From an uncultured Prevotella sp. (lineage in GTDB: Bacteria; Bacteroidota; Bacteroidia; Bacteroidales; Bacteroidaceae), in the NCBI GenBank assembly GCA_905233165.1, contig CAJODL010000007.1, positions 62,001 to 126,000 on the forward strand: a stretch of 64,000 nt of DNA. Direction: 5' to 3'. Each line of letters starts with the position of its first letter. Within the stretch, counting starts at the first letter, position 1. Positions 7,821-17,763 of this stretch are shown one piece after another. The notes beneath the pieces are model-generated. The model ran no database searches and was not told the DNA's origin. It saw only the letters and a list, made by a program, of their open reading frames with translations. Both the position numbers and the translations under genes were made by a program.

Positions 7821-10437
7821 TATCAAAGATTCTCAGCTGTCCGCTCAGTTCGTCTATCACCTGCTGCTGAGACTTCCCTGCATCAGGATCAAGATTCTCC
7901 TCTTCCTGCTCTTCACCCTCTGCGTCTTCAGGCTCTTCTTTCACCTCTGGGAAGCGTGTCGGCTCCAACTCTTCTACCTCACTGATGTCAAAAGTAGAGA
8001 TACGCTTTCCTTTCGCCTTAAAGCCTTTAACGCCGATAAACTGCTCACAATCAATCTCCTGTGCCTCGCGGAAACTGTCATTACCACCAAAAGAAACCTT
8101 TATGCGAGGATAAACGGTATCTGTCAGCAGCAACAGTTCTGTGCCATCATCTATGCCATTATCGCCAAGGAAGTTACGATGGTTCTTTACAGCCTCCATC
8201 TCGAAGCGCTTGATATATCCGAACATATTGTTTCCGGCATCCTTGAGGACTGCAGTCCACACCTTGTGGGCATCCCATTTCTCTATGCGCAGGATATTCT
8301 GTTCGAAGTGGTTGTTCGGGTCTGCCGTAGTGATATAGAAATCACCATTCTTGAGAACGACGAGGATATAGTCATCATCGTGGAACTTACCCAGCAATTC
8401 CCCATGTCCATCGACATTCAGGCGGTTTACATCTGCATCCCACCATATCTCGCGACCTCCTAATGTAGAGTGTCCATGAGACTTCAGGCCAATTCTGTGA
8501 ATAGGATTCTTAGAGAGCTGGTTTCCGCGTGCAGACTTTCCCTTCACCTCAAGGGTTGAGAAGTCATAATCATAGAAAATCTTCTTTATCTTCGGACCTG
8601 GTTCCAGTGTCACCTTTATCACCTCTGCCTCACCATTAGCATTTGCTGTGAAGTATATCACGCGGCTGCCTGGTGTGCCCATAGTGATGTCGTACTCCTT
8701 ATCACGTGTGCTGGAATCGACGCAGAATCTCTTGACATAATATCTGCCAGCCTTTCCGTCACGATATACGCAGTTATAGATGGTGCGTTTATCGCCCTTC
8801 TTCCATACCTGCAGATGGAGCACATTCTTTCCGACATCCATCTTTTCTGCCACCTTGGTGACCTTATATTTACCATCTTTATAGAAGATGATAATATCAT
8901 CGATATCGGAGCAGTTGCAGACATATTCCGCATTCTTAAGGCTGGTGCCTACAAATCCCTCCTGGCGGTCTATGTACAGTTTTTTGTTTGCCTCAACAAC
9001 CTTTGTTGCCTCGATAGTGTCGAAGTTACGTATCTCTGTCAGTCGGGGATGTTCTGCGCCATATTTCTGCTTCAGGTGTTCGAACCATTCGCATGTTATC
9101 TCGACCATCCTTCCGAGGTCTTTCTCTATCTCTGCTATCTCAGCCTGTATCTTTGCTATCAGTTCGTCAGCCTGATCCTTTGAGAATTTCAGGATGCGTT
9201 TCATCCTTATCTCCATCAGCCTCAGGATATCCTCCTTGCGCACCTCGCGCACAAGCTGCGGATAGTAAGGTGTCAGTCTTTCGTCGATATGCTCACAGGC
9301 AGCATCCATATTCGGAGCATTCTCATACTTCTTATCCTTATAGATGCGTTCCTCGATGAATATCTTCTCCAAAGAGCAGTAGAAGAGCTGTTCCAAGAGT
9401 TCGTCACGTCGTATCTCCAGTTCCCTCTTCAGCAATGCCATTGTCTGGTCAGCAGAAGCGGCCAGCACATCGCTGACAGTAAGGAATTGCGGTTTCTTAT
9501 CCTTTATGACGCAGCAGTTTGGCGATATGCTTATCTCACAATCAGTAAAGGCATAAAGGGCATCGAGAGTCTTGTCAGACGAAGTGCCTGGTGTCAGATG
9601 CACAAGTATCTCAACATTGGCAGCTGTCAGGTCTTCCACCTTACGCACCTTTATCTTTCCGAGATTTACCGCCTTAGTGATAGAATCGATAAGCGTTTCC
9701 GAAGTCTTTGAGAAAGGAATATCCCTGATGACGAGAGTCTTCTGGTCCAGTTTCTCTATCTTCGCGCGTACCTTGATACTTCCGCCTCTTTGGCCGTCAT
9801 TATAACGTGACACATCGACGCTGCCTCCTGTCGGGAAGTCAGGATACAGGTGGAACTCCTCCCCTTTTAGGTATGCTATTGCCGCATCGCATATCTCGTT
9901 GAAGTTATGCGGCATTATCTTTGAGTTCAAGCCGACAGCAATACCCTCTACTCCCTGTGCCAAGAGCAACGGGAATTTCACAGGCAACGTAATAGGTTCC
10001 TTATTGCGTCCGTCATATGACATCTGCCACTCTGTCGTCTTGGGATTGAATACTGTCTCAAGGGCAAATTTACTCAGTCGCGCCTCGATATAACGTGGAG
10101 CAGCGGCAGCGGAGCCTGTCAGTATGTTTCCCCAGTTACCCTGTGTATCAATGAGCAGGTCTTTCTGTCCCATCTGTACCAAGGCGTCACCAATAGAAGC
10201 ATCTCCATGTGGGTGGAACTGCATGGTGTGTCCGACGATGTTTGCCACCTTATTATAACGTCCGTCATCCATGCGTTTCATAGAGTGCAGGATGCGTCGC
10301 TGAACAGGTTTCAAGCCATCCTCTATATGTGGCACAGCACGCTCAAGGATTACGTATGAAGCATAATCCAGGAACCAGTTTTGGTACATCCCACTGAGAT
10401 GGTGTACTGCGGAGGCGTCAAAGCGGTTACTACTCAT
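7813..10437 (-). CDS. parC: DNA topoisomerase IV subunit A (ParC/GyrA family)
   Basis: 874 residues of a type IIA topoisomerase A subunit that breaks and rejoins DNA to decatenate chromosomes. The N-terminal domain has the DGLKPVQRRIL signature at about residues 40-50, the HPHGD loop near 75-79, and the active-site Tyr116 in APRYIEAR. A coiled-coil region follows, then a C-terminal beta-propeller and a strongly acidic tail (EEPEDAEGEEQEEEN). The tail and the divergent propeller favour ParC over GyrA. The parE gene is not adjacent. The start overlaps the FKBP gene's stop by 4 nt (ATGA) and the end overlaps the DUF3316 start, so the three form one translation-coupled cluster. Confidence 0.9.
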   Translation of the reverse strand: MSSNRFDASAVHHLSGMYQNWFLDYASYVILERAVPHIEDGLKPVQRRILHSMKRMDDGRYNKVANIVGHTMQFHPHGDASIGDALVQMGQKDLLIDTQGNWGNILTGSAAAAPRYIEARLSKFALETVFNPKTTEWQMSYDGRNKEPITLPVKFPLLLAQGVEGIAVGLNSKIMPHNFNEICDAAIAYLKGEEFHLYPDFPTGGSVDVSRYNDGQRGGSIKVRAKIEKLDQKTLVIRDIPFSKTSETLIDSITKAVNLGKIKVRKVEDLTAANVEILVHLTPGTSSDKTLDALYAFTDCEISISPNCCVIKDKKPQFLTVSDVLAASADQTMALLKRELEIRRDELLEQLFYCSLEKIFIEERIYKDKKYENAPNMDAACEHIDERLTPYYPQLVREVRKEDILRLMEIRMKRILKFSKDQADELIAKIQAEIAEIEKDLGRMVEITCEWFEHLKQKYGAEHPRLTEIRNFDTIEATKVVEANKKLYIDRQEGFVGTSLKNAEYVCNCSDIDDIIIFYKDGKYKVTKVAEKMDVGKNVLHLQVWKKGDKRTIYNCVYRDGKAGRYYVKRFCVDSSTRDKEYDITMGTPGSRVIYFTANANGEAEVIKVTLEPGPKIKKIFYDYDFSTLEVKGKSARGNQLSKNPIHRIGLKSHGHSTLGGREIWWDADVNRLNVDGHGELLGKFHDDDYILVVLKNGDFYITTADPNNHFEQNILRIEKWDAHKVWTAVLKDAGNNMFGYIKRFEMEAVKNHRNFLGDNGIDDGTELLLLTDTVYPRIKVSFGGNDSFREAQEIDCEQFIGVKGFKAKGKRISTFDISEVEELEPTRFPEVKEEPEDAEGEEQEEENLDPDAGKSQQQVIDELSGQLRIFDNE

Positions 10438-11087
10438 TGTACTTTAGGCATTTTTTTACCTGGCCGACCAATATAGGTCAGCATAATATCAAAACGCAGA
10501 GTGCTATAGGCTGGAATTGAAGAATTCGATGTTGATGCGCCATATCCCAATTTATTTGGTATTATGACCTCAAACCTATCCCATTCGTGCATATTCAGCA
10601 GTGCTGTCTGGAAACCATCCACCAAATCCTTTATAGCGAATTTTACAGGAATGGCTGTTTCCGTATTCAGTTCTTCTCCATAATAAGACGTATCAAATAT
10701 CACACCATCCACTGCATACTTTGTAGTGTCCTGCACATAAGCATCACGTGGTATCAGCTTACCACGATAGTGCACATAGACAGAGTCTGTCACAAGTGGT
10801 TTCTGGATGTCATCAGCATGCTGACAGTTTATTACATGAGCAATGATATAATCTGTTGGAGCTGCTGATGCTGCATCTTTATATACAGACTTTATCAGTC
10901 GCCAGTTCTTACTGCCAGCAGCGATAGAATCCTGCGCCTGCTTGAATTTCTGGTTGAAATATTCCGTATTGCGGGTTTCCCAGTTATCGTAATTCGTCTG
11001 CTCATTTTTCTCCTCCTTACATGATGTCATCACCATGAGGAGCATCGCACAACAGGCGGCCAGTATGATATGTACTTTATTATGCAT
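10434..11087 (-). CDS. FKBP-type peptidyl-prolyl isomerase lipoprotein
   Basis: 217 residues. The signal peptide ends in the lipobox MTSC (Cys23), giving a lipid-anchored periplasmic protein. The C-terminal ~110 residues carry FKBP features: DSVYVHYRGKL, a Gly/Phe-Asp-Thr-Ser segment (GVIFDTSYY), a VDGFQTAL helix, and the LGYGAS loop followed by IPAYSTLRFDIML. It catalyses cis-trans isomerisation of prolyl bonds and probably assists folding of envelope proteins. A helical spacer lies between the anchor and the FKBP domain. It overlaps parC by 4 nt and sits 10 nt downstream of glyS. Confidence 0.9.
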   Translation of the reverse strand: MHNKVHIILAACCAMLLMVMTSCKEEKNEQTNYDNWETRNTEYFNQKFKQAQDSIAAGSKNWRLIKSVYKDAASAAPTDYIIAHVINCQHADDIQKPLVTDSVYVHYRGKLIPRDAYVQDTTKYAVDGVIFDTSYYGEELNTETAIPVKFAIKDLVDGFQTALLNMHEWDRFEVIIPNKLGYGASTSNSSIPAYSTLRFDIMLTYIGRPGKKMPKVQ

Positions 11088-11097
11088 TATTTCTTTT

Positions 11098-12642
11098 TTA
11101 CTGAAGTTTCTTGAGTAGAGAGGTGATAGAAACCTTATCCTCTATAATACCTTGCAGGTCAGCAATGTTCACACGCTCCTGTTCCATTGAGTCGCGATAG
11201 CGAAGTGTAACAGTATTATCTTCGAGGGTTTGATGATCTACTGTTACGCAGAATGGCGTACCAATAGCGTCCTGACGACGATAGCGCTTTCCTATCTGGT
11301 CTTTCTCCTCATATTTGCAGTTGAAGTGGAACTTCAAGTTGTCGATTATCTCACGTGCCTTCTCTGGCAGTCCGTCCTTCTTTGTCAGAGGGAATACAGC
11401 CAGCTTCACAGGAGCGAGAGCAGCAGGCAGATGGAGCACTGTACGGGTCTCGCCGTTCTCCAGTTTCTCCTCCTCATAAGAGTGACACAATACAGAGAGG
11501 AACATACGGTCAACACCTATTGATGTCTCGATGACATACGGAGTATATGACTCATTCATCTCTGGGTCGAAGTATTTTATCTGCTTGCCAGAGAATTTCT
11601 CATGCTGTGAGAGGTCGAAGTTAGTACGAGAGTGAATACCCTCTACCTCCTTGAATCCGAATGGCATATGGAACTCGATATCTGTTGCAGCATTTGCATA
11701 GTGAGCCAGCTTGTCGTGGTCGTGGAAACGATAGTTCTCTGCGCCCATACCAAGGTTCTGGTGCCACTTCATACGTGTTTCCTTCCACTTTGCGAACCAG
11801 TCGAGTTCTGTTCCAGGCTTGATGAAGAACTGCATCTCCATCTGCTCGAACTCACGCATGCGGAAGATAAACTGACGTGCTACAATCTCATTACGGAAAG
11901 CCTTACCAATCTGTGCTATTCCGAATGGAATCTTCATACGACCAGTCTTCTGCACATTGAGGTAGTTTACGAAGATACCCTGTGCTGTCTCTGGACGCAG
12001 ATATATCTTCATGCTATTGTCAGCAGAAGCACCCATCTCTGTAGAGAACATCAGGTTAAACTGTCTTACGTCAGTCCAGTTGCGGGTTCCGCTGATAGGA
12101 CATACTATCTCCTCGTCCAGAATTATCTGCTTCAGCATATCGAGATCCATCTTGTTCATAGCCTCAGAATAGCGTGCATGAAGGTCGTCAAACTTCTTCT
12201 GATTCTCCAGCACACGAGGATTTGTCTCGCGGAACTTTGCCTCATCGAAAGCATCACCGAACTTCTTCTTTGCCTTCTCTACCTCCTTAGCAATCTTATC
12301 CTCATATTTCGCCATCTGCTCCTCAATGAGCACATCAGCACGATAGCGCTTTTTTGAGTCGCGATTATCGATAAGAGGGTCATTAAACGCATCTACGTGA
12401 CCTGATGCCTTCCATATTGTCGGATGCATGAAGATACTTGAGTCGATACCCACAATATTCTCATGCAGCAATACCATTGACTGCCACCAATACTGCTTGA
12501 TGTTGTTCTTCATCTCTACGCCATTCTGACCATAGTCATAAACAGCGCCTAATCCATCATAGATGTCACTTGATGGGAATACAAAGCCATATTCCTTACA
12601 GTGACTCACAATCTTCTTAAAAACGTCTTCTTGTTGTGCCAT
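11098..12642 (-). CDS. glyS: Glycyl-tRNA synthetase (single-chain, class II)
   Basis: 514 residues of the homodimeric alpha2-type glycine-tRNA ligase, the eukaryote/archaea-like form also found in Bacteroidota, rather than the GlyQ/GlyS tetramer. The class II core is visible: motif 2 around FRNEIVARQFIFRMREFEQMEMQ-like residues, an ETSIGVDRMFL motif 3, and the C-terminal anticodon-binding domain beginning near LAPVKLAVFPL. N-terminal residues AQQEDVFKKIVSHCKEYGFVF match family starts. It charges tRNA-Gly in the cytoplasm. It lies 10 nt upstream of the FKBP gene and may be cotranscribed with it. No promoter box is clear in the AT-rich 70-bp spacer upstream. Confidence 0.95.
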   Translation of the reverse strand: MAQQEDVFKKIVSHCKEYGFVFPSSDIYDGLGAVYDYGQNGVEMKNNIKQYWWQSMVLLHENIVGIDSSIFMHPTIWKASGHVDAFNDPLIDNRDSKKRYRADVLIEEQMAKYEDKIAKEVEKAKKKFGDAFDEAKFRETNPRVLENQKKFDDLHARYSEAMNKMDLDMLKQIILDEEIVCPISGTRNWTDVRQFNLMFSTEMGASADNSMKIYLRPETAQGIFVNYLNVQKTGRMKIPFGIAQIGKAFRNEIVARQFIFRMREFEQMEMQFFIKPGTELDWFAKWKETRMKWHQNLGMGAENYRFHDHDKLAHYANAATDIEFHMPFGFKEVEGIHSRTNFDLSQHEKFSGKQIKYFDPEMNESYTPYVIETSIGVDRMFLSVLCHSYEEEKLENGETRTVLHLPAALAPVKLAVFPLTKKDGLPEKAREIIDNLKFHFNCKYEEKDQIGKRYRRQDAIGTPFCVTVDHQTLEDNTVTLRYRDSMEQERVNIADLQGIIEDKVSITSLLKKLQ

Positions 12643-12711
12643 TTTTTATATATTTTTTATTATGTATTTTCTATAACCGATAAACGATGACCTTATTTAT
12701 TTATATATATA

Positions 12712-14889
12712 TTAGTTCGCATTCTCGCTGATATACATCAGTCTGATAAGCCTTACCTCCTCATCGGTATATGCTCCAGCGAACTCCTCATAAGCCTTCT
12801 GTAGGCTGTCAGTCTCAGCTTCTGCGAAGTAGCCATAGATGTCGTCTATCTGTTCATCATCCATCACTTCCTCGATATAGTAACTCAAATCCACCTTCGT
12901 ACCACTATATACTATCGCCTCCAATTCGTCAAGCAATTCCGGCATCTTGAGACTCATAGAACTGCATATGTCGTCGAGGGAAATCTTTCTGTCGATACAC
13001 TGTACTATCTTCAGTTTGCCCATAGAGTTCTTAGCCACTGTCTTTACGCGGATATCCTCTGGGCGTACTATATCGTTCTCTTCGCAGTATTTCTTTATGA
13101 CCTCAAGGAAAGGCTTTCCGAAACGTTTTGCCTTACCCTGCCCCACTCCTTGTATTGTCTGCAGTTCTTCGATGGTAGTAGGATACATCGTAGCCATCTG
13201 TTCAAGAGAAGACTCCATAAATACTATGTATGGCTGCACCTTCTTCTCTTTCGCCACATCACGACGCAGATTCTTCAGTATGTGGAACAACTCTTCATCA
13301 AGAGCTCCTCCTGTTGCAGAACTTTCAACCTCATCGTCTGAATAGGTATTATCTTCCGTGACATAGAACTTGGTATCCTTGTTGTATTCCTTGAGCCATT
13401 TCTTTCCAGCAGAGGTAACCTTCAGATTTCCGTAGCTCTCTACTTCCTTCTTGATATAGCCTTCCACCATCGCCTCACGTATTATTGGGTGCCAGAGTTT
13501 TTCGTTCATATCCTCTCCACAACCAAATTCTGCGTGTTGGTCGTGTTTGTGAGATACGATATCGTCTGTAGCACGGCCCTTTATGAAGTCTATGACATAT
13601 CCCATTTTGAAGTTCTGCTTCACAGCCAGTATTGCTGTCAATGCAGCCTTCAGTCCTTCTGCAGCCTCCACCTTCACCTTCGGATGTTTACAGTTGTCGC
13701 AGTTTCCGCAGTTGTCATGTGGATAGTCCTCGCCAAAATACTTGAGTAGCATCTTACGGCGACATATAGAAGACTCAGCAAATGCAGCAGTCTCCTGCAA
13801 CAAGTGCTTACCTATCTCCTGCTCCGCTACCGTCTTCGAATCCATGAACTTACCCAACTTCATCAGGTCTCTGTGCGAGTAGAATGCTATGCAAATACCC
13901 TCTCCGCCATCACGTCCGGCACGACCTGTTTCCTGGTAGTAACCTTCCAGCGATTTTGGAATGTCATAGTGTATCACAAAGCGCACATCAGGCTTGTCGA
14001 TACCCATTCCAAAGGCTATCGTTGCACATATCACATCGATACGCTCCATCAGGAAGTCATCCTGTGTCTCATTACGCACTGCTGTATCGAGACCAGCATG
14101 ATAAGCTGCTGCCTTTATATCGTTTGTCTTCAACACCTCAGCAAGGTCTTCGGCCTTCTTTCGAGACAGGCAATATACTATACCGCTCTTGCCCATGTGC
14201 TGACGTATGAACTTTATTATCTGTTTGTCGATATCTGGAGTCTTTGCGCGAACCTCATAATAAAGACTTGGTCTGTTGAAGGAACTCATAAAGTCCTTCG
14301 CCTTTGGTATGTCCAGATTCTTCTTTATGTCAGCCCTCACTTTCTCTGTTGCTGTTGCTGTAAGAGCTATTATCGGAGCTCTTCCTATGGCATCAACAAC
14401 AGGTCGGATGCGTCTGTATTCAGGTCTGAAGTCGTGTCCCCATTCTGAGATACAATGTGCCTCATCAACTGCGAAGAATGACACCTTTATCTCCTTCAGG
14501 AACATTATGTTCTCTTCTTTCTGCAACGATTCTGGTGCAAGGTACAGAAGTTTTGTGACACCCTTCCTCACATCCTCTTTTACCTGATCTATTGCAGCTT
14601 TGTTCATTGAGGAGTTCAGACAATGAGCAATGCCATCATGCTCACTCATGCTATTTATCACATCCACCTGATTCTTCATGAGGGCTATCAATGGTGATAC
14701 CACGATGGCTGTCCCCTCCATGATGAGTGATGGCAGCTGGTAGCACAACGACTTTCCACCGCCTGTTGGCATAAGCACAAAGCAATCCTTCCCATCAAGC
14801 AAATGCTTGATGATTTCCTCCTGCCGACCCTTGAACGAGTCGAAGCCGAAGTACTCCTTAAGCGGTTTTAGCAAGTTGACTTTCGGCAT
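12712..14889 (-). CDS. recQ: ATP-dependent DNA helicase RecQ
   Basis: 725 residues. The helicase core has LMPTGGGKS (Walker A), DEAH within [23 protein letters not shown] context, and motif [11 protein letters not shown]. The RecQ zinc domain follows ([10 protein letters not shown] ... CGNCDNC), then a winged helix and an HRDC domain ([20 protein letters not shown]). A C-terminal ~100-residue extension carries another helical segment and an acidic end. It unwinds DNA 3' to 5' in recombination and repair. The ATG at 14889 lies 32 nt inside the clpX 3' end, and no other suitable ATG exists before the Walker A motif, so clpX and recQ overlap and are probably coupled. Confidence 0.95.
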   Translation of the reverse strand: MPKVNLLKPLKEYFGFDSFKGRQEEIIKHLLDGKDCFVLMPTGGGKSLCYQLPSLIMEGTAIVVSPLIALMKNQVDVINSMSEHDGIAHCLNSSMNKAAIDQVKEDVRKGVTKLLYLAPESLQKEENIMFLKEIKVSFFAVDEAHCISEWGHDFRPEYRRIRPVVDAIGRAPIIALTATATEKVRADIKKNLDIPKAKDFMSSFNRPSLYYEVRAKTPDIDKQIIKFIRQHMGKSGIVYCLSRKKAEDLAEVLKTNDIKAAAYHAGLDTAVRNETQDDFLMERIDVICATIAFGMGIDKPDVRFVIHYDIPKSLEGYYQETGRAGRDGGEGICIAFYSHRDLMKLGKFMDSKTVAEQEIGKHLLQETAAFAESSICRRKMLLKYFGEDYPHDNCGNCDNCKHPKVKVEAAEGLKAALTAILAVKQNFKMGYVIDFIKGRATDDIVSHKHDQHAEFGCGEDMNEKLWHPIIREAMVEGYIKKEVESYGNLKVTSAGKKWLKEYNKDTKFYVTEDNTYSDDEVESSATGGALDEELFHILKNLRRDVAKEKKVQPYIVFMESSLEQMATMYPTTIEELQTIQGVGQGKAKRFGKPFLEVIKKYCEENDIVRPEDIRVKTVAKNSMGKLKIVQCIDRKISLDDICSSMSLKMPELLDELEAIVYSGTKVDLSYYIEEVMDDEQIDDIYGYFAEAETDSLQKAYEEFAGAYTDEEVRLIRLMYISENAN

Positions 14890-16087
14890 ATTCCTTTGTC
14901 ACTTCAAATTTTGCAAGATTCTTTGATGGAGCCTCATACATGGCATCCGTCATAATATTCTCTACTATCGAACGCAATCCGCGAGCTCCGAGCTTGTATT
15001 CTACAGCCTTATCAACGATGTAGTCCAACGCCTCTGTGGTAAACGTCAGCGTTATCTTATCCATTTTGAAGAGCTTGATATACTGGCGTATGATGCTATT
15101 CTTTGGCTCTACGAGAATGCGCCTCAGAGCATCATGATCCAATGGGTCCAGATGTGTCAACACAGGCAGACGGCCTATTATCTCTGGTATCAATCCGAAT
15201 GACTTCAAATCCTGTGGTGCAATATACTGCATCAAGGCATTCTTATCTATCTTTCGCACATTCATCACACTCTGATATCCCACAGTATGGGTATTCATTC
15301 TCTGTGCTATCTTACGCTCTATGCCATCGAAGGCACCACCACAGATAAAGAGAATGTTCCTTGTATCTACATGTACATAATCCTGATCAGGATGCTTGCG
15401 TCCACCCTTTGGTGGCACATTTACCACAGTACCCTCCAACAGTTTCAACAGACCCTGCTGCACACCTTCACCACTGACATCACGGGTGATGCTTGGATTG
15501 TCGCTCTTGCGTGCTATCTTGTCTATCTCGTCGATGAATACTATGCCTCTCTGTGCAGCAGCGAGGTCGTAGTCGGCAGCCTGTAACAGACGACTCAGGA
15601 TACTCTCCACATCCTCCCCTACATAGCCAGCCTCAGTGAATACTGTAGCATCCACGATGGTAAAAGGCACATTCAGCAGTTTTGCTATGGTGCGTGCCAA
15701 GAGGGTTTTTCCTGTACCAGTAGAACCCACCATGATAATGTTTGACTTCTCTATCTCCACGCCATCCTCATCCTCTGGCTGCGACAGACGCTTATAGTGG
15801 TTATATACAGCCACGCAGAGATATTTCTTTGCCTCGTCCTGACCAATGATATACTGATCCAGATACTCCTTTATCTCCTGTGGCTTTGGCACCTGCGCCA
15901 TATTCATGCCACTTGGCTGACTTGTCACAACACCATCAGCTGGATTCTTATCAACAGTTTGTATAATGTTATATGCCTGCTTTACGCAATCAGAACATAT
16001 AAAGCCATCCATGCCTGTAATCAGCAGGGGCACTTCATGTTCATCTCTTCCGCAGAAGCTGCATCTATTTAGTTTCTTCCTCGCCAT
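14858..16087 (-). CDS. clpX: Clp protease ATP-binding subunit ClpX
   Basis: 409 residues, the usual ClpX length. The N-terminal zinc-binding domain shows CSFCG ... CSDC. The AAA+ core has Walker A GSTGTGKT, Walker B VFIDEIDK, and the [19 protein letters not shown] stretch; the C-terminal small domain follows. ClpX unfolds substrates and feeds them to ClpP. Its start overlaps the clpP 3' end by 23 nt and its end overlaps recQ by 32 nt, forming a tight clpP-clpX-recQ operon. Confidence 0.97.
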   Translation of the reverse strand: MARKKLNRCSFCGRDEHEVPLLITGMDGFICSDCVKQAYNIIQTVDKNPADGVVTSQPSGMNMAQVPKPQEIKEYLDQYIIGQDEAKKYLCVAVYNHYKRLSQPEDEDGVEIEKSNIIMVGSTGTGKTLLARTIAKLLNVPFTIVDATVFTEAGYVGEDVESILSRLLQAADYDLAAAQRGIVFIDEIDKIARKSDNPSITRDVSGEGVQQGLLKLLEGTVVNVPPKGGRKHPDQDYVHVDTRNILFICGGAFDGIERKIAQRMNTHTVGYQSVMNVRKIDKNALMQYIAPQDLKSFGLIPEIIGRLPVLTHLDPLDHDALRRILVEPKNSIIRQYIKLFKMDKITLTFTTEALDYIVDKAVEYKLGARGLRSIVENIMTDAMYEAPSKNLAKFEVTKEYAESQLAKTA

Positions 16088-16772
16088 TTGTCTGTTTTTT
16101 CTTCAATACCTGATCTACCATACCATATTCCTTTGCCTCTTCTGCCGTCATCCAGTAGTTACGATCGGAGTCAGCCCACACCTTATCATAAGGAGTGTGT
16201 GAGTGGTCAGCAATGATGGTATATAATTCCTTCTTAAACTTCTGTATCTCTCTTGCCTCTATCTCTATGTCAGATGCCTGACCCTGCACGCCACCTAAAG
16301 GCTGGTGTATCATCACCCTTGCATGAGGCAGAGCAGAACGCTTACCCTCCTGACCTGCTACCAGCAGCACAGCGCCCATAGAGGCAGCCAAGCCAGTACA
16401 CATAGTAGCAACATCAGAGGTGATAAACTGCATTGTGTCATAGATGCCCAATCCTGCTATCACGCTACCGCCAGGGCTATTGATATATATTGAGATATCC
16501 TTACCAGGGTCGTTAGAGTCCAGGTACAGCAACTGTGCCTGTATTGTATTGGCAGTATAGTCGTTAATCTCTGTTCCCAAGAATATGATGCGCTCCATCA
16601 TCAGGCGTGAGAACACATCCATCTGGGTCACGTTCAACTGACGTTCCTCCAAGATATAAGGATTAAGATACTGACTCTGTGCTCTCAGCACATCATCCAC
16701 CACCATACCATTCATGCCAACTTTGCCAGTGGCAAACTTTCTGAAATCACTCGTAATATTATTCATAATCAT
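16065..16772 (-). CDS. clpP: ATP-dependent Clp protease proteolytic subunit ClpP
   Basis: 235 residues with the serine-protease triad in place: Ser131 in GLAASMGAV and His156 in MIHQPLGG. The INSPGGSV motif precedes them. It forms the tetradecameric chamber that degrades substrates delivered by ClpX. Two in-frame ATGs (16772 and 16766) are close together; the first has a purine-rich AAAGAAAAG at a suitable distance. The trigger factor gene often found upstream is absent here: the next gene upstream is a PAP2 phosphatase. A good promoter lies at 16818-16849. Confidence 0.96.
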   Translation of the reverse strand: MIMNNITSDFRKFATGKVGMNGMVVDDVLRAQSQYLNPYILEERQLNVTQMDVFSRLMMERIIFLGTEINDYTANTIQAQLLYLDSNDPGKDISIYINSPGGSVIAGLGIYDTMQFITSDVATMCTGLAASMGAVLLVAGQEGKRSALPHARVMIHQPLGGVQGQASDIEIEAREIQKFKKELYTIIADHSHTPYDKVWADSDRNYWMTAEEAKEYGMVDQVLKKKQTNGEEETK

Positions 16773-16817
16773 ATATACTTTTCTTTCACATTATGTCGCA
16801 AAACACGATTTTCCCTA

Positions 16818-16849
16818 CAAAATTACGAAAAATCAGCGACAGCCACAAA
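16818..16849 (-). promoter_or_regulatory. Promoter of the clpP-clpX-recQ operon
   Basis: On the minus strand a TTTG (16846-16849) is followed after 20 bp by TAATTTTG (16818-16825), matching the Bacteroidota -33/-7 pattern. The predicted start leaves a leader of about 40 nt before the clpP ATG. Confidence 0.75.
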
Positions 16850-16872
16850 TATTTAAGAAACTTTAACTACTA

Positions 16873-16920
16873 TAAGCCCTTAAGCTATTAAGCTACTAAG
16901 CCATTAAGCCATTAAACACT
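16873..16920. repeat. 8-bp repeat array across the PAP2 stop codon
   Basis: Six consecutive units related to TAAGCCAT. The period here is 8 bp, unlike the 7 bp of the other arrays. The stop codon of the PAP2 gene (16912-16914) and its last two codons lie inside it. Confidence 0.8.
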
Positions 16921-17535
16921 TGCAGCAGCAAAAAGTATAAAGATGATGCCAATAAAGAAGGTGGGCATCCAAGTGTATTTTGGCTCTATTACTTTCTCGA
17001 AATGGAGATAATGACTATGCAACCACGTTATTATGTATACGGTGAGGGCTGCCAAAACGAAACCTCCCAAGATATCGCCTGGATAGTGATAGCCTAAATA
17101 CACTCGTGAATAACAGATAAGCAGCGAGAAAAAGGACATAGTGATAATAGTCCATCTGTCTCGAAGCCAATAGTATAGCATAAAGGTGAGCATCCAGTTA
17201 TTGGCAGAATGGGCCGACGGAAAGCCAAAGCCCCCTCCCCTGACATCATTGACACGATAGAGAAGCGAGAAGACGGGACTCTCAGGATTATTGGGACGCA
17301 GACGGCCTATGGCAGGACGCAGGAATTGGGAATTAGCCCAATCGGTAACGAGCATACCAAGGGCTATCATAATGAGTATCTGCAACGCTCCATGCCAACC
17401 ATAATTGCGCCATACTACATAGAGCATAGAGCAATAGAGGGGTATCCAGATGGTCTTCTGCGTGAGAAGCCACATGAAACTATCAAGAAAGGCTGTATGA
17501 TGCCCGTTGACTAAAAGCAGCAATTGTTCATCCAT
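16912..17535 (-). CDS. PAP2-family membrane phosphatase
   Basis: About 207 residues with several hydrophobic segments and the lipid phosphatase signature: a variant first motif (RPAIGRLRP), PSAHS for the second, and SRVYLGYHYPGD for the third, which contains the catalytic His. It is expected to dephosphorylate a lipid phosphate such as undecaprenyl pyrophosphate or phosphatidylglycerol phosphate at the membrane; the exact substrate cannot be read from sequence. I place the start at the ATG at 17535. The earlier in-frame TTG (17544) falls within the -7 promoter box and is unlikely to be transcribed. The stop lies in an 8-bp repeat array. Confidence 0.88.
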   Translation of the reverse strand: MDEQLLLLVNGHHTAFLDSFMWLLTQKTIWIPLYCSMLYVVWRNYGWHGALQILIMIALGMLVTDWANSQFLRPAIGRLRPNNPESPVFSLLYRVNDVRGGGFGFPSAHSANNWMLTFMLYYWLRDRWTIITMSFFSLLICYSRVYLGYHYPGDILGGFVLAALTVYIITWLHSHYLHFEKVIEPKYTWMPTFFIGIIFILFAAASV

Positions 17536-17541
17536 CGGCTG

Positions 17542-17571
17542 CAAAGGTACAAAAATATTATGAAAACCAAA
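17542..17571 (-). promoter_or_regulatory. Promoter of the PAP2 gene, nearly leaderless
   Basis: TACCTTTG at 17542-17549 with a possible TTTG at 17568-17571 (18-bp spacer), minus strand. The ATG at 17535 follows the box after only 6 nt (CAGCCG), so the transcript probably starts at or next to the start codon. Confidence 0.65.
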
Positions 17572-17645
17572 ACGAAAACGAAAACTTTTTTATTATTACA
17601 AAAAACAATATTTTGCAAAAAAACATAAAAAAATCGACGTTTTCT

Positions 17646-17675
17646 TTTGCAGATTACATCTTTTTTGTATCTTTG
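17646..17675 (+). promoter_or_regulatory. Promoter of the rhamnose operon
   Basis: TTTG at 17646-17649 and TATCTTTG at 17668-17675 fit the -33/-7 pattern (18-bp spacer). The leader from about 17682 to 17763 includes a heptamer array at 17693-17720. No operator is obvious, and no AraC-type regulator lies in the window. Confidence 0.7.
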
Positions 17676-17692
17676 CCCCTTGAACCACAATA

Positions 17693-17720
17693 GAGGTGAG
17701 AGGTAAGAGGTGAGAGGTAA
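17693..17720. repeat. 7-bp repeat array in the rhamnose-operon leader
   Basis: Exactly four units: GAGGTGA, GAGGTAA, GAGGTGA, GAGGTAA. It falls in the predicted 5' leader of the rhamnulokinase mRNA. Confidence 0.85.
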
Positions 17721-17763
17721 GACTTCAAACTACATGTAAACTATTATAAAATTCTAACTAAAC

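Noticed and set aside
11632..12357. Open frame of 241 codons opposite glyS
   Set aside because: Shadow of a strongly biased gene; low-complexity Cys/Leu/His-rich product with no domain.
13804..14448. Open frame of 214 codons opposite recQ
   Set aside because: Antisense shadow of recQ with no recognisable sequence.
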